From Solirubrobacteraceae bacterium (GTDB taxonomy: Bacteria > Actinomycetota > Thermoleophilia > Solirubrobacterales > Solirubrobacteraceae), in assembly GCA_019683665.1 (NCBI GenBank), contig JADGIB010000043.1, forward strand, positions 1 through 16,536: a stretch of DNA of 16,536 bases, in the 5' to 3' direction. Each line of letters begins with the position of its first letter. Position 1 is the stretch's first letter. Of this stretch, positions 1-8,701 are shown piece by piece. The notes beneath the pieces are model-generated. The model was not told the origin of the DNA and searched no databases. It saw only the letters and a program-made list of their open reading frames with translations. The translations under genes and the position numbers were made by a program.

Positions 1-370
1 GTATACGCCACCGGGGTGGCACCTGGCATCGGAGGGGTCGACGGCAGGTGCCACACGTCCCCGGCGAGGAGCCGCCGGCTCGACGGCCGCGAGGCGCCGG
101 ATCGCCGGCGATCGGTTTGCGCACGAGCAGCTCGTGCACGTCGACCCGGCCGGGGCCGAGCGCCTCGGCCCGGGCGCGCAGGAGCGGGGCGCGCGAGGCG
201 GTCAGGCGCAGCCCGACGTGCAGCGGCCGGCCGCCCACGTCGGCGATGCTCAGGCCCCACTCGCCGTCGGCGGCGCGGCGACGGTCGGCCTCGATCCCGG
301 CCAGGTCTGCATCGACGGTTGCGTGGGGCGCGAAACCATCCTCGCAGGGGCGCGGTGGTGCTACGCTCAT
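1..370 (-). CDS. Unrecognised protein, 3' end outside the window, possibly decayed
   Basis: An open leftward frame starts at ATG 368-370 and stays open to the window edge, giving at least 123 residues. Residues about 20-85 look like a real soluble protein: charged helix-like stretches and a segment reading GEWGLSIADVGGRPLHVGL, followed by an Ala/Arg/Leu-rich stretch. After about residue 88 the composition becomes Arg/Gly/Pro/Cys-rich with less typical codons, and it runs into an inverted repeat at 16-54. That suggests a frameshift or truncation, or simply a disordered tail. No clear Shine-Dalgarno sequence precedes the ATG. The gene is divergent from rimP, and its start codon lies two bases past the -10 hexamer of the rimP promoter candidate. 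I do not recognise the family and give no function. Confidence covers the existence of a gene or gene remnant only. Confidence 0.5.
   Translation of the reverse strand, partial: MSVAPPRPCEDGFAPHATVDADLAGIEADRRRAADGEWGLSIADVGGRPLHVGLRLTASRAPLLRARAEALGPGRVDVHELLVRKPIAGDPAPRGRRAGGSSPGTCGTCRRPLRCQVPPRWRI
16..54. repeat. Perfect 10-bp inverted repeat with 19-nt spacer
   Basis: GTGGCACCTG at 16-25 is repeated as its exact reverse complement CAGGTGCCAC at 45-54. As RNA it could fold into a 10-bp stem, but no T-run follows on either strand, so it does not look like an intrinsic terminator. It lies inside the distal part of the leftward frame 1-370, where that frame loses normal protein character. 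It may be a dispersed palindromic element or a chance palindrome. No second copy was seen in the window. Confidence 0.5.
359..367 (+). promoter_or_regulatory. Candidate extended -10 promoter for the rimP-nusA-infB train
   Basis: TGC followed by TACGCT (362-367) matches an extended -10 element (TGn TAnnnT). I see no good -35 hexamer, as is common for extended -10 promoters. Transcription would begin near 374, giving a leader of about 108 nt before rimP that contains the two hairpins described separately. The -10 lies against the start codon of the leftward gene, so the two transcription units are closely divergent. Assignment is by motif and position only. Confidence 0.4.
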
Positions 371-388
371 CGGCACAGCTTTCGATTG

Positions 389-404
389 CCGGCCACCTGG
401 CCGG
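389..404 (+). promoter_or_regulatory. Leader hairpin upstream of the rimP attenuator
   Basis: CCGGCC (389-394) and GGCCGG (399-404) form a perfect 6-bp GC stem around a 4-nt loop. It sits between the promoter candidate and the terminator-like hairpin at 415-436, so the rimP leader would hold two tandem hairpins. Its role is unknown. It could act as a pause hairpin or an RNA-binding site. Confidence 0.35.
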
Positions 405-412
405 AGCCGTAC

Positions 413-444
413 CGAAAGTGGGCGATCGCCCGCTTTTTTTGTTT
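413..444 (+). terminator. Intrinsic terminator-like hairpin in the rimP leader (candidate attenuator)
   Basis: Bases 415-436 form a nearly perfect 22-nt palindrome: an AAAG/CTTT base, one G-T wobble, then GGGCG/CGCCC closing on an AT centre. It runs directly into seven consecutive T (434-440) and a further T-rich GTTTC. This is the only clear stem plus T-run in the window. No complete rightward gene precedes it, and it lies about 40 bases upstream of rimP, inside the predicted leader. It therefore looks like an attenuator of the rimP-nusA-infB train rather than an end-of-operon terminator. NusA-dependent attenuation of the nusA operon has been reported in Bacillus subtilis. Equivalence here is inference. 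Confidence 0.65.
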
Positions 445-481
445 CTTGGACCACCTGCACGACGGAGGAAGGAGGGAAGGC

Positions 482-895
482 ATGCACCCGATCCAGAGCC
501 AGATCGAGGGCCGGCTCGCCGAGGCCGCCCCCGATGTCGAGGTGCTGCTGGCCGAGGTCTCCGGCGAGACCGTCCGCCTCTTCATCGATCACCCCGACGG
601 GGTCACGCTCGACCTCTGCGAGAAGGTCACGCATCTCCTGCCCGACGTGCGAGAGCGCTACGCGCTCGAAGTGTCCAGCCCGGGGCTCGAGCGCCCGCTC
701 TCCAAGCCTGCCCACTTCCGCCGTTTCCTCGGCCGCCGCGCGCGCGTGCGCCTGCGCGAGCCGCGCGACGGCCACAAGACGTTCACCGGTGAGCTCGTCG
801 GGGCCAGCGACGTCGAGGTCACGATCGCGGCCGCGAGCGGGGTCGTCGCGATCCCGTACGACGACATCACCCGATCGAACCTCGTCGAGGAGTAG
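482..895 (+). CDS. rimP: Ribosome maturation factor RimP
   Basis: 137 residues, a little shorter than the usual 150 or so. RimP binds the free 30S subunit and helps late assembly, including S12 and the 3' domain. The N-terminal alpha/beta domain covers roughly residues 1-80 and includes a conserved-looking EVSSPGLERPL segment near residues 61-71. The C-terminal SH3-like barrel (about 81-137) contains the GxLVGASDVEVTI strand pattern and ends in IPYDDITRSNLV. The start at 482 is fixed by a very strong purine-rich ribosome binding site (464-480, containing AAGGAGG) and by family length. It is first in the train, five bases upstream of nusA, as in most bacteria. The open frame extends upstream of 482, but that stretch is leader sequence with a terminator and is not coding. 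Confidence 0.95.
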   Translation: MHPIQSQIEGRLAEAAPDVEVLLAEVSGETVRLFIDHPDGVTLDLCEKVTHLLPDVRERYALEVSSPGLERPLSKPAHFRRFLGRRARVRLREPRDGHKTFTGELVGASDVEVTIAAASGVVAIPYDDITRSNLVEE

Positions 896-900
896 CCCAG

Positions 901-2379
901 ATGTCCCGTGAAGTCATCGAGGCCATGGGCGCGCTCGCGCGTGAGAAGGGCATCTCCCAGGAGAAGCTCATGCTCGCGCTGCAGGACGCGCTCCTGGCCG
1001 CCTACAAGAAGCAGCCGGGCTCGGCGAAGTACGCGCGCGTGGAGCTCGACCCCGAGACCGCGGACTTCCGCGTGATCGAGCTCATCATCCCGGAGCGCCT
1101 CGAGGCCCAGCTCATCGTCGAGACGATCGACGAGGGCACGACGATCGACCCCGAGACGGGGGAGATGCGCGAGCCCGAGGACCCCGAGATCGACCCGATC
1201 AAGTTCGAGCAGTACAAGGACCAGATCGAGGAGCGCGACGTCACGCCGGACGACTTCGGCCGCATCGCCGCCCAGACCGCCAAGCAGGTGATCCTCCAGC
1301 GCATCCGCGAGGCGGAGCGCGACATGATGTACGAGGAGTACCGCGACCGCGTCGGCGAGCTCGTCACCGGCATCGTCCAGCAGAAGGACGCCCGCTACAC
1401 GCTGATCCAGCTGCGCGAGCGCGTCGAGGCGCTCCTGCCGAAGTCCGAGCAGGTCGAGGGCGAGCGCTACGAGCACAACCAGCGCGTCAAGGCGGTCATC
1501 AAGGAGGTCTCGCCCTCGACGAAGGGGCCGAGCATCATCGTCAGCCGCCGCGACCCCGAGCTGATCAAGTCGCTGTTCGAGCTCGAGGTGCCGGAGATCG
1601 CCGACGGCCTCGTCGAGATCCAGAACGTCGCCCGCGAGCCCGGCTACCGGTCGAAGATCGCGGTCGTCTCGCACGCCGACGGCGTCGACCCGGTCGGCGC
1701 GTGCGTCGGCCCCCGCGGCTCGCGCGTGCGGATGGTCGTCTCCGAGCTGCGCGGCGAGAAGATCGACATCATCCCCTACAACGACGAGCCGGCCCGCTTC
1801 GTCGCCAAGGCGCTCAGCCCCGCGCGCGTGCGCGAGGTGCTCGTCGACGACGAGGCCAAGCAGGCCACGGTCATCGTCCCCGACGACCAGCTCTCGCTGG
1901 CGATCGGCCGCGAGGGCCAGAACGCCCGGCTCGCCGCCCGCCTGACCGGCTGGCGCATCGACATCAAGTCCGAGACCGAGTACGCGACCGAGGACCACGG
2001 CGGCGACGAGGACGAGAGCGAGATCGGCGACGGCCGCTGCCACGCGATCCTCGCCAACGGCCGCCGCTGCCCGAACGCCGCGCTCGCCGGCTCGCGCTAC
2101 TGCGGCCTGCCCGCCCACCAGGCGCTCGTCGACTACGACACCGACGACGTCACCGTCCTCACCGGCGAGGACGAGGAGGAGGAGCAGGAGTTCGAGGAGT
2201 CGCTCGAGGCCGAGGGCGCCGAGGCCGAGGCCGGGGACGGCCCGGAGGCCGAGGCCGACGACGAGGCGGGCGCGGACGCCGCCGGCGGCGAGGCGGAGGC
2301 CGCCACGGTCGCCGCCGAGGAGTCGCTGGAGCCCGCGCCCGAGTCCGCGGAGCCGACCGGCGAGGCCGAGGACTCCTGA
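901..2379 (+). CDS. nusA: Transcription termination/antitermination factor NusA with C-terminal Cys/His motif and acidic tail
   Basis: 492 residues. NusA binds RNA polymerase near the RNA exit channel and modulates pausing, intrinsic termination and antitermination. Domains in order: N-terminal polymerase-binding domain (about 1-145, with an acidic insertion around 70-110), S1 (about 150-215), KH1 (about 255-290, GPRGS loop), KH2 (about 325-360, GREGQNARLAARLTGWRIDI). Beyond the usual core is a motif Cys380-X9-Cys390-X10-Cys401-X4-His406, which resembles a small zinc-binding knuckle. It is followed by a long Glu/Asp/Ala-rich tail (about 411-492). The S1 and KH parts are typical. The Cys/His module is not part of E. 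coli NusA, whose C-terminus carries acidic repeat domains instead. Start ATG 901 has a GAGGAG site in the end of rimP. The stop shares four bases with the proposed ylxR start. Confidence 0.97.
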   Translation: MSREVIEAMGALAREKGISQEKLMLALQDALLAAYKKQPGSAKYARVELDPETADFRVIELIIPERLEAQLIVETIDEGTTIDPETGEMREPEDPEIDPIKFEQYKDQIEERDVTPDDFGRIAAQTAKQVILQRIREAERDMMYEEYRDRVGELVTGIVQQKDARYTLIQLRERVEALLPKSEQVEGERYEHNQRVKAVIKEVSPSTKGPSIIVSRRDPELIKSLFELEVPEIADGLVEIQNVAREPGYRSKIAVVSHADGVDPVGACVGPRGSRVRMVVSELRGEKIDIIPYNDEPARFVAKALSPARVREVLVDDEAKQATVIVPDDQLSLAIGREGQNARLAARLTGWRIDIKSETEYATEDHGGDEDESEIGDGRCHAILANGRRCPNAALAGSRYCGLPAHQALVDYDTDDVTVLTGEDEEEEQEFEESLEAEGAEAEAGDGPEAEADDEAGADAAGGEAEAATVAAEESLEPAPESAEPTGEAEDS

Positions 2380-2618
2380 GCGAGCCGATCAGACGCTGCA
2401 CGGGCTGCGGGGCGCGCGCCCCGCAGCGCGAGCTGCTGCGCCTCGCGCTCGTCGAGGGCGGCCGGGCGGTCTTCGACCGCGACCGGCGCCTCGGCGGGCG
2501 CGGCGCCTACGTCCACCCGGACCCGGCATGCCTGGAGCGCGCGGTCCGGCGCGGCGGACTCGCGCGCGCGTTCAAGGCGCGTGTGACGTCCGCGCCCAAC
2601 CATCTAGACTCGGATTAG
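2376..2618 (+). CDS. ylxR: YlxR family protein (RNase P modulator RnpM), probable CTG start
   Basis: 80 residues. The family (DUF448) is a small basic RNA-binding protein always found beside nusA. In Bacillus it has been reported to bind and modulate RNase P. Family marks seen: RRCTGCG near the N-terminus (Cys8, Cys11), a central LxLxLVxGG-type strand, and GGRGAYVHPDPAC (residues 40-52), close to the family signature GRGAYvC. Arg and Lys are abundant. The frame has no ATG, GTG or TTG between deep inside nusA and the CTGC motif. The only start that gives the normal N-terminus is CTG 2376-2378, which overlaps the nusA stop as CTGA. GAGGA lies just upstream. The identity is certain. The start is inferred. 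Confidence 0.92.
   Translation: MSEPIRRCTGCGARAPQRELLRLALVEGGRAVFDRDRRLGGRGAYVHPDPACLERAVRRGGLARAFKARVTSAPNHLDSD
2583..2610 (+). promoter_or_regulatory. Candidate internal promoter for infB with near-leaderless spacing
   Basis: GTGACG (2583-2588) resembles a -35 (TTGACA, four matches). TAGACT (2605-2610) fits TAnnnT, with 16 bases between them. Both lie in the last codons of ylxR. Transcription would start about 2617, only some five bases before the infB ATG at 2622, which has no Shine-Dalgarno sequence. That combination fits a leaderless or nearly leaderless infB transcript, a common arrangement in actinobacteria. Motif evidence only. Confidence 0.4.
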
Positions 2619-2621
2619 CCA

Positions 2622-5021
<2,400 letters not shown>

Positions 5022-5035
5022 GGTCGTGCCGCCCG

Positions 5036-5338
5036 ATGAGCGCCTACGTCGCGCTCCTGCTGGTGGACCTGCACTTCCCGGACGCGGGCTCGCTGAAGGC
5101 CAAGCGCAAGGAGCTGCAGTCGGTGAAGGCGCAGCTGCAGGGACGGCTGGGCTGCGCCGTCGCCGAGGTCGACCACCAGGAGGCGTGGCAGCGCTCGCAG
5201 CTGTCGGTCGCGCTCACGAGCGGCTCGCTGGGGCAGCTCGACCGGCAGGTCGACAGCGTCGAGCGCTGGCTCGTGGACCGCTTCCCGGAGACCGTGTCCG
5301 TTCAGAAGTTCGTGACCTCCGCCGAGGACATAGGATGA
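5036..5338 (+). CDS. ylxP: YlxP family protein (DUF503)
   Basis: 100 residues, the normal family size. YlxP/DUF503 is a small alpha/beta protein encoded between infB and rbfA in many Gram-positive bacteria. Its molecular role is not settled, though a link to ribosome assembly is usually assumed from the neighbourhood. Family features seen: an opening beta strand AYVALLLVDLHFPDAGSLKAKR (residues 3-24), in which SLKxKR is the hallmark, then AVAEVDHQEAWQRSQLSVAL, matching the family's VAEvdhqdlwqra-type segment. ATG 5036 follows the infB stop by 14 bases, with GAGG upstream. The stop overlaps the rbfA start as ATGA. Confidence 0.92.
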   Translation: MSAYVALLLVDLHFPDAGSLKAKRKELQSVKAQLQGRLGCAVAEVDHQEAWQRSQLSVALTSGSLGQLDRQVDSVERWLVDRFPETVSVQKFVTSAEDIG

Positions 5339-5685
5339 GCAGCGACCGGATGCGCCGCGTCGACGAGGCCGTGCGCCAGGTCGTCAGCGACGCCGTGGCC
5401 CACGACCTCAAGGACCCCCGCATCGGGTTCGTCACCGTGACCGAAGTCAAGACCAGCCCCGATCTGCGCCGCGCCCGCGTGTACGTGAGCGTCCTCGGCG
5501 ACCGCAAGGCGCGCACGGCGTCGCTCGCCGGGCTGGAGTCCGCGCACGGGTTCCTCCAGAAGCGGCTCTCGCAGCAGCTGCGCCTGAAGCACACCCCCGA
5601 GCTGCAGTTCGTCCTCGACGAGACGTCCGCCACCGCGTTCCGGCTGGAGCGGCTGATCGACCGCGAGCTCGGGGACGCCGAATGA
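5335..5685 (+). CDS. rbfA: 30S ribosome-binding factor RbfA
   Basis: 116 residues. RbfA is a cold-shock-related single-KH-fold protein that binds the immature 30S near helix 1/helix 44 and supports 16S 5'-end processing. Family pattern is clear: N-terminal MRRVDEAVRQVVSDAVAH helix, then DLKDPRIGFVTVTEVKTSPDL (about residues 25-45), RARVYVSVLGD, and the late FVLDETSATAFRLERLID segment. The start at 5335 overlaps the ylxP stop (ATGA) and has GAGGA upstream. A second in-frame ATG at 5350 would also give an intact KH domain and cannot be excluded. The gene overlaps nrnA by four bases. Confidence 0.95.
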   Translation: MSSDRMRRVDEAVRQVVSDAVAHDLKDPRIGFVTVTEVKTSPDLRRARVYVSVLGDRKARTASLAGLESAHGFLQKRLSQQLRLKHTPELQFVLDETSATAFRLERLIDRELGDAE

Positions 5686-6677
5686 GCGTCCAGGGCGTCA
5701 CGACCCGCCAGCAGGTCCTGGACGAGATCCGGGCGGGCGAGCGCTTCCTCGTCGTCACGCACGAGAACCCCGACGGGGACGCGCTCGGGTCGCTCGTCGC
5801 GATGCACGCGCTGCTGAAGGCGCTCGGCAAGGACTGCCTGATGTACCTGTCGCCGGCGGACTTCCCGTTGCCGTACGAGTACCGCTTCTTCCGCTTCGAC
5901 GACCTCGTCACCGCCCAGCCGCCGGACCTCGCGACGCGGACGACGATCTTCCTCGACTGCGGCAACGTCGACCGTAGCCCGCTCGACGTGTCGGGCCTGC
6001 CGGTCCTGAACATCGACCACCACCACGACAACACGCGCTTCGGCACGGTCAACCACGTCGTCGACGACGCGTCGTGCACGGCGGAGATCGTCTGGGACCT
6101 CATGCAGGCGCTCGGGGTGCCCGGCGACCGGGAGATCGCCGAGGCGCTCTACGTCGGGCTCGTCACCGACACCGGCCGGTTCATGTACGAGAACACCGGC
6201 CGCACCGCCCACCTCATGGCCGCCGACCTCATCGACCGCGGCATCGACGTCGAGGCGATCTACCGGCGCCTGTACGAGGGCACGCCGTTCGCGAAGCTCG
6301 AGCTCCTCGGCCGGGCCCTGCAGCGCGTCCGGCGCTTCGACGGCGGGGCGCTGACGTTCGCCTACGTGACGCTCGCCGACCTCGAGGAGACCGGGGCGGA
6401 GGAGAGCTACACGGAGGGGATCGTCGACCACCTGCGCGCGGTCGAGGGGACGAAGGTCGCCGCGCTCGTGCGCGAGCGCGCCTGCGGCGGCGACGACGGC
6501 CAGAGCGCCCGCAAGGCGTCGCTGCGGTCGACCGACGGCACCGTCGACGTGAGCGCGATCGCCCGCGCCCAGGGCGGCGGCGGGCACCGGCGCGCCGCCG
6601 GCTTCTCGACCGACCTGTCGATCGACGAGATCGTCGCGTTCCTGCGGGACGCGGTCGCCGAGCAGCTCGGCCGGTAG
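5682..6677 (+). CDS. nrnA: Bifunctional oligoribonuclease / pAp phosphatase NrnA (DHH family)
   Basis: 331 residues. NrnA degrades very short RNAs (nano-RNA) and removes the 3' phosphate of pAp using Mn2+. The DHH domain shows HENPDGDALGS (from about residue 27), a metal-binding DCGN near residue 93 and the DHH signature at 112-114 (NIDHHHDN). A DTG motif lies in the segment VTDTGRFMYENTG. The C-terminal DHHA1 domain ends with GGGGHRRAAGF, the substrate-binding motif, around 298-308. The position after rbfA and before truB is widespread. It overlaps rbfA as ATGA and is followed by a 31-base gap before truB. Confidence 0.94.
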   Translation: MSVQGVTTRQQVLDEIRAGERFLVVTHENPDGDALGSLVAMHALLKALGKDCLMYLSPADFPLPYEYRFFRFDDLVTAQPPDLATRTTIFLDCGNVDRSPLDVSGLPVLNIDHHHDNTRFGTVNHVVDDASCTAEIVWDLMQALGVPGDREIAEALYVGLVTDTGRFMYENTGRTAHLMAADLIDRGIDVEAIYRRLYEGTPFAKLELLGRALQRVRRFDGGALTFAYVTLADLEETGAEESYTEGIVDHLRAVEGTKVAALVRERACGGDDGQSARKASLRSTDGTVDVSAIARAQGGGGHRRAAGFSTDLSIDEIVAFLRDAVAEQLGR

Positions 6678-6708
6678 CGGCCCGCCTCCAGCGGCGACAA
6701 TGGGGCGC

Positions 6709-7548
6709 ATGGACGCCGTCCTGCCGATCGACAAGCCCGCCGGCGTGACGTCGCACGACGTCGTCGCCGCGGTCCGCCGCGCCGTCGGCGGCCCGCGCAA
6801 GGGCGCCGGGCGCGTGCGGGTCGGGCACGCGGGGACGCTGGACCCGTTCGCGACCGGGCTGCTGCTCGTCCTCGTCGGGCGCGCGACCCGCGCCCAGCGG
6901 TTCTTCATGGGGCTGCCGAAGGGCTACGAGACCGTCGCCCGCCTGGGGTGGACGTCGACGACCGGCGACCCAGAGGGCGAGCTGACGCGGACCGGCCGGG
7001 TCCCCGACCTGTCGGCCCTGCCGACCGGCCGGATCCGCCAGCGGCCGCCCGCGCACTCGGCCGTCCACGTCGACGGCCGCCGCGCCTACGAGCTCGCGCG
7101 GGCCGGGGCCGCGGTCGAGCTGCCCGAGCGGGAGGTCGAGGTCACCCGCTTCGAGCTGCTGTGGCGCCGCGGCGACCGGGCCGCGTTCGCGATCGACTGC
7201 TCGAGCGGCACGTACGTGCGCTCGCTCGTCGCCGACCTCGGGGACGCCTACTGCCTGGAGCTGCGGCGCACGCGGAGCGGGCCGTTCTCGGTCGAGGCGG
7301 CGGCCCCGTCGGCCGAGGCGGCGCTCGAGCGGGCGATCGACCTCGGCGACGCGCTCGCCGCGGTCCTGCCGGTCGTCGAGCTCGGCGCCGAGGACGCCCG
7401 CCGCGCCGCGCACGGGGCGCCCGTGCCGGGGCCGGACGCGCCGCCCGGGGGTGAGGTCCTCCTGCGCGACGGCGACGGCCCGATCGCGATCGCGCGCCCC
7501 CGGGACGGCGGACAGCTCAAGCCCGTCGTAGGCTTCCGGGCCGCATGA
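6709..7548 (+). CDS. truB: tRNA pseudouridine(55) synthase TruB
   Basis: 279 residues from ATG 6709. TruB converts U55 of the T-loop of tRNAs to pseudouridine. The opening DAVLPIDKPAGVTSHDVV segment is the family N-terminus. GHAGTLDPFATGLL carries the catalytic Asp45. The motif RRAYELARAG and the segment SSGTYVRSLVADLG are also conserved. An in-frame ATG at 6700 would add three residues. I prefer 6709 because the family normally starts right before the GVLPIDKP-type stretch. There is little ribosome binding site (GGGG at 6702-6705). GACAAT at 6696-6701 is an imperfect -10 whose start point would fall near 6709, so a leaderless transcript is possible. The stop overlaps ribF as ATGA. Confidence 0.95.
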   Translation: MDAVLPIDKPAGVTSHDVVAAVRRAVGGPRKGAGRVRVGHAGTLDPFATGLLLVLVGRATRAQRFFMGLPKGYETVARLGWTSTTGDPEGELTRTGRVPDLSALPTGRIRQRPPAHSAVHVDGRRAYELARAGAAVELPEREVEVTRFELLWRRGDRAAFAIDCSSGTYVRSLVADLGDAYCLELRRTRSGPFSVEAAAPSAEAALERAIDLGDALAAVLPVVELGAEDARRAAHGAPVPGPDAPPGGEVLLRDGDGPIAIARPRDGGQLKPVVGFRAA

Positions 7549-8435
7549 TCGTCACGCGACTCCCGGACGTCGAGCCGCGCCCGCGCCGCGTCGCCGTCGG
7601 CACCTTCGACGGGGTGCACCTCGGCCACCGGGCGGTCATCGCCGGCAGCGACACCGTCCTCACGTTCGACCCGCACCCGCTCGCGGTGATCGCGCCGGAC
7701 CGCCGGCCGCCGCTGCTGACGACGCTGGAGCGCAAGGTCGAGCTGATCGGGGAGCTCGGGGTCCGCGAGGTCGTCGTCGTGCCGTTCGACGAGGGCTGGG
7801 CCCGCCACAGCGCCCAGGCGTTCATCGACGAGGTGCTCGCCGGCGCGCTCCGGGCCACGCACGTGAGCGTGGGGGAGAACTTCCGCTTCGGCCACCGCGC
7901 GAGCGGCGACCCGGCGCTGCTGGCCGCCGACGGGCGCTTCGAGGTGCGCGTCGCGCCGATGCTCGAGGTCCACGGGGAGATCGTGTCGTCGAGCCTCATC
8001 CGCTCGCTCGTGCTCGCCGGCGACGTCGAGGCGGCGGGCCGGCTGCTCGGCGCCCCGTTCCGCTACGCCGGGATCGTCGAGCACGGGGAGAAGCGCGGGC
8101 GCGAGCTCGGGTTCCCGACCGCGAACCTGTCGCCGCGCCCCGGCTACGCGGTCCCCGCCCACGGCGTCTACGCGGCCGTCGCGCACCTCGACGACGGGAC
8201 GTCGGCGCCGGCCGCCGTCAGCATCGGCGTGCGCCCGACGTTCGCGACCGAGCTGGGGGTGCTCGTCGAGGTCTACCTCATCGACTGGACCGGCGATCTG
8301 TACGGCCGCGAGCTGCGCGTCGACTTCCTCAAGCGGCTGCGCGGGGAGCTGCGGTTCGACTCCGTGGAGGCCCTCGTGGAGCAGATGCACCTCGACGTGG
8401 ACGCCGCGCTTGCTACCGTGTCCGGTCGCACATGA
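7545..8435 (+). CDS. ribF: Bifunctional riboflavin kinase / FAD synthetase RibF
   Basis: 296 residues. RibF phosphorylates riboflavin to FMN and adenylylates FMN to FAD. The N-terminal nucleotidyltransferase domain (about 1-165) has GTFDGVHLGH (19-28), FDPHP (41-45), GENFRFGH (110-117) and SSSLIRSLV (148-156). The C-terminal flavokinase domain has GFPTANL (189-195), then GVYAA, the SIGVRPTF segment and EVYLIDW. All key motifs are present. The stretch after GVHLGH is short: only about ten residues (RAVIAGSDTV) precede LTFDPHP, where most RibF proteins carry a full helix and loop. ATG 7545 overlaps the truB stop, and its own stop overlaps the rpsO start. Location between truB and rpsO is common in bacteria. 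Confidence 0.94.
   Translation: MIVTRLPDVEPRPRRVAVGTFDGVHLGHRAVIAGSDTVLTFDPHPLAVIAPDRRPPLLTTLERKVELIGELGVREVVVVPFDEGWARHSAQAFIDEVLAGALRATHVSVGENFRFGHRASGDPALLAADGRFEVRVAPMLEVHGEIVSSSLIRSLVLAGDVEAAGRLLGAPFRYAGIVEHGEKRGRELGFPTANLSPRPGYAVPAHGVYAAVAHLDDGTSAPAAVSIGVRPTFATELGVLVEVYLIDWTGDLYGRELRVDFLKRLRGELRFDSVEALVEQMHLDVDAALATVSGRT
8411..8419 (+). promoter_or_regulatory. Candidate extended -10 for rpsO inside the end of ribF
   Basis: TGC plus TACCGT (8414-8419) matches TGn TAnnnT. The rpsO ATG lies at 8432, twelve bases past the hexamer, so transcription from here would give a leader of about five bases. No Shine-Dalgarno sequence is visible directly before rpsO. The spacing parallels the candidate before infB. 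Motif evidence only. Confidence 0.35.
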
Positions 8436-8701
8436 CCCTGACCGCAGAACGCAAGGCCGAGATCGTCGAGAAGTTCGGGGAGTCCCCGCAGGACACCGGG
8501 AACACCCGCGTGCAGATCGCGCTCCTGACGGCCCGCATCAACGACCTCACCGAGCATCTCCGCACGCACAAGAAGGACCACCACTCGCGCCGCGGCCTGC
8601 TGATGCTCGTCGGCAAGCGCCGGCGCCTCCTCAACTACCTCCAGAAGAAGGACCTCGAGGGCTACCGCGAGCTCATCCGCGAGCTCGGCCTTCGTCGGTG
8701 A
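8432..8701 (+). CDS. rpsO: 30S ribosomal protein S15
   Basis: 89 residues, the standard length. S15 binds early to the central domain of 16S rRNA (helices 20-22) and makes an intersubunit bridge. It is nearly all helical. Recognisable segments are GSPQDTGNT-like ESPQDTGNTRVQIALLTARI (from about residue 17), DLTEHLRTHKKDHHSRRGLL, and RRRLLNYLQKKDLEGYREL. The start overlaps the ribF stop (ATGA) and the stop overlaps the GTG start of the peroxiredoxin gene. In many bacteria pnp follows directly. Here three other genes intervene. Confidence 0.98.
   Translation: MTLTAERKAEIVEKFGESPQDTGNTRVQIALLTARINDLTEHLRTHKKDHHSRRGLLMLVGKRRRLLNYLQKKDLEGYRELIRELGLRR

Noticed and set aside
658..2118. A 486-codon leftward open frame antisense to nusA
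   Set aside because: It is Leu/Asp/Val/Arg-rich low-complexity sequence typical of antisense frames in GC-rich genes, has no recognisable motif, and lies opposite the well-conserved nusA.
6700..6702. Alternative truB start ATG
   Set aside because: It adds three residues before the conserved family start, and the start at 6709 fits the family better. Still possible.
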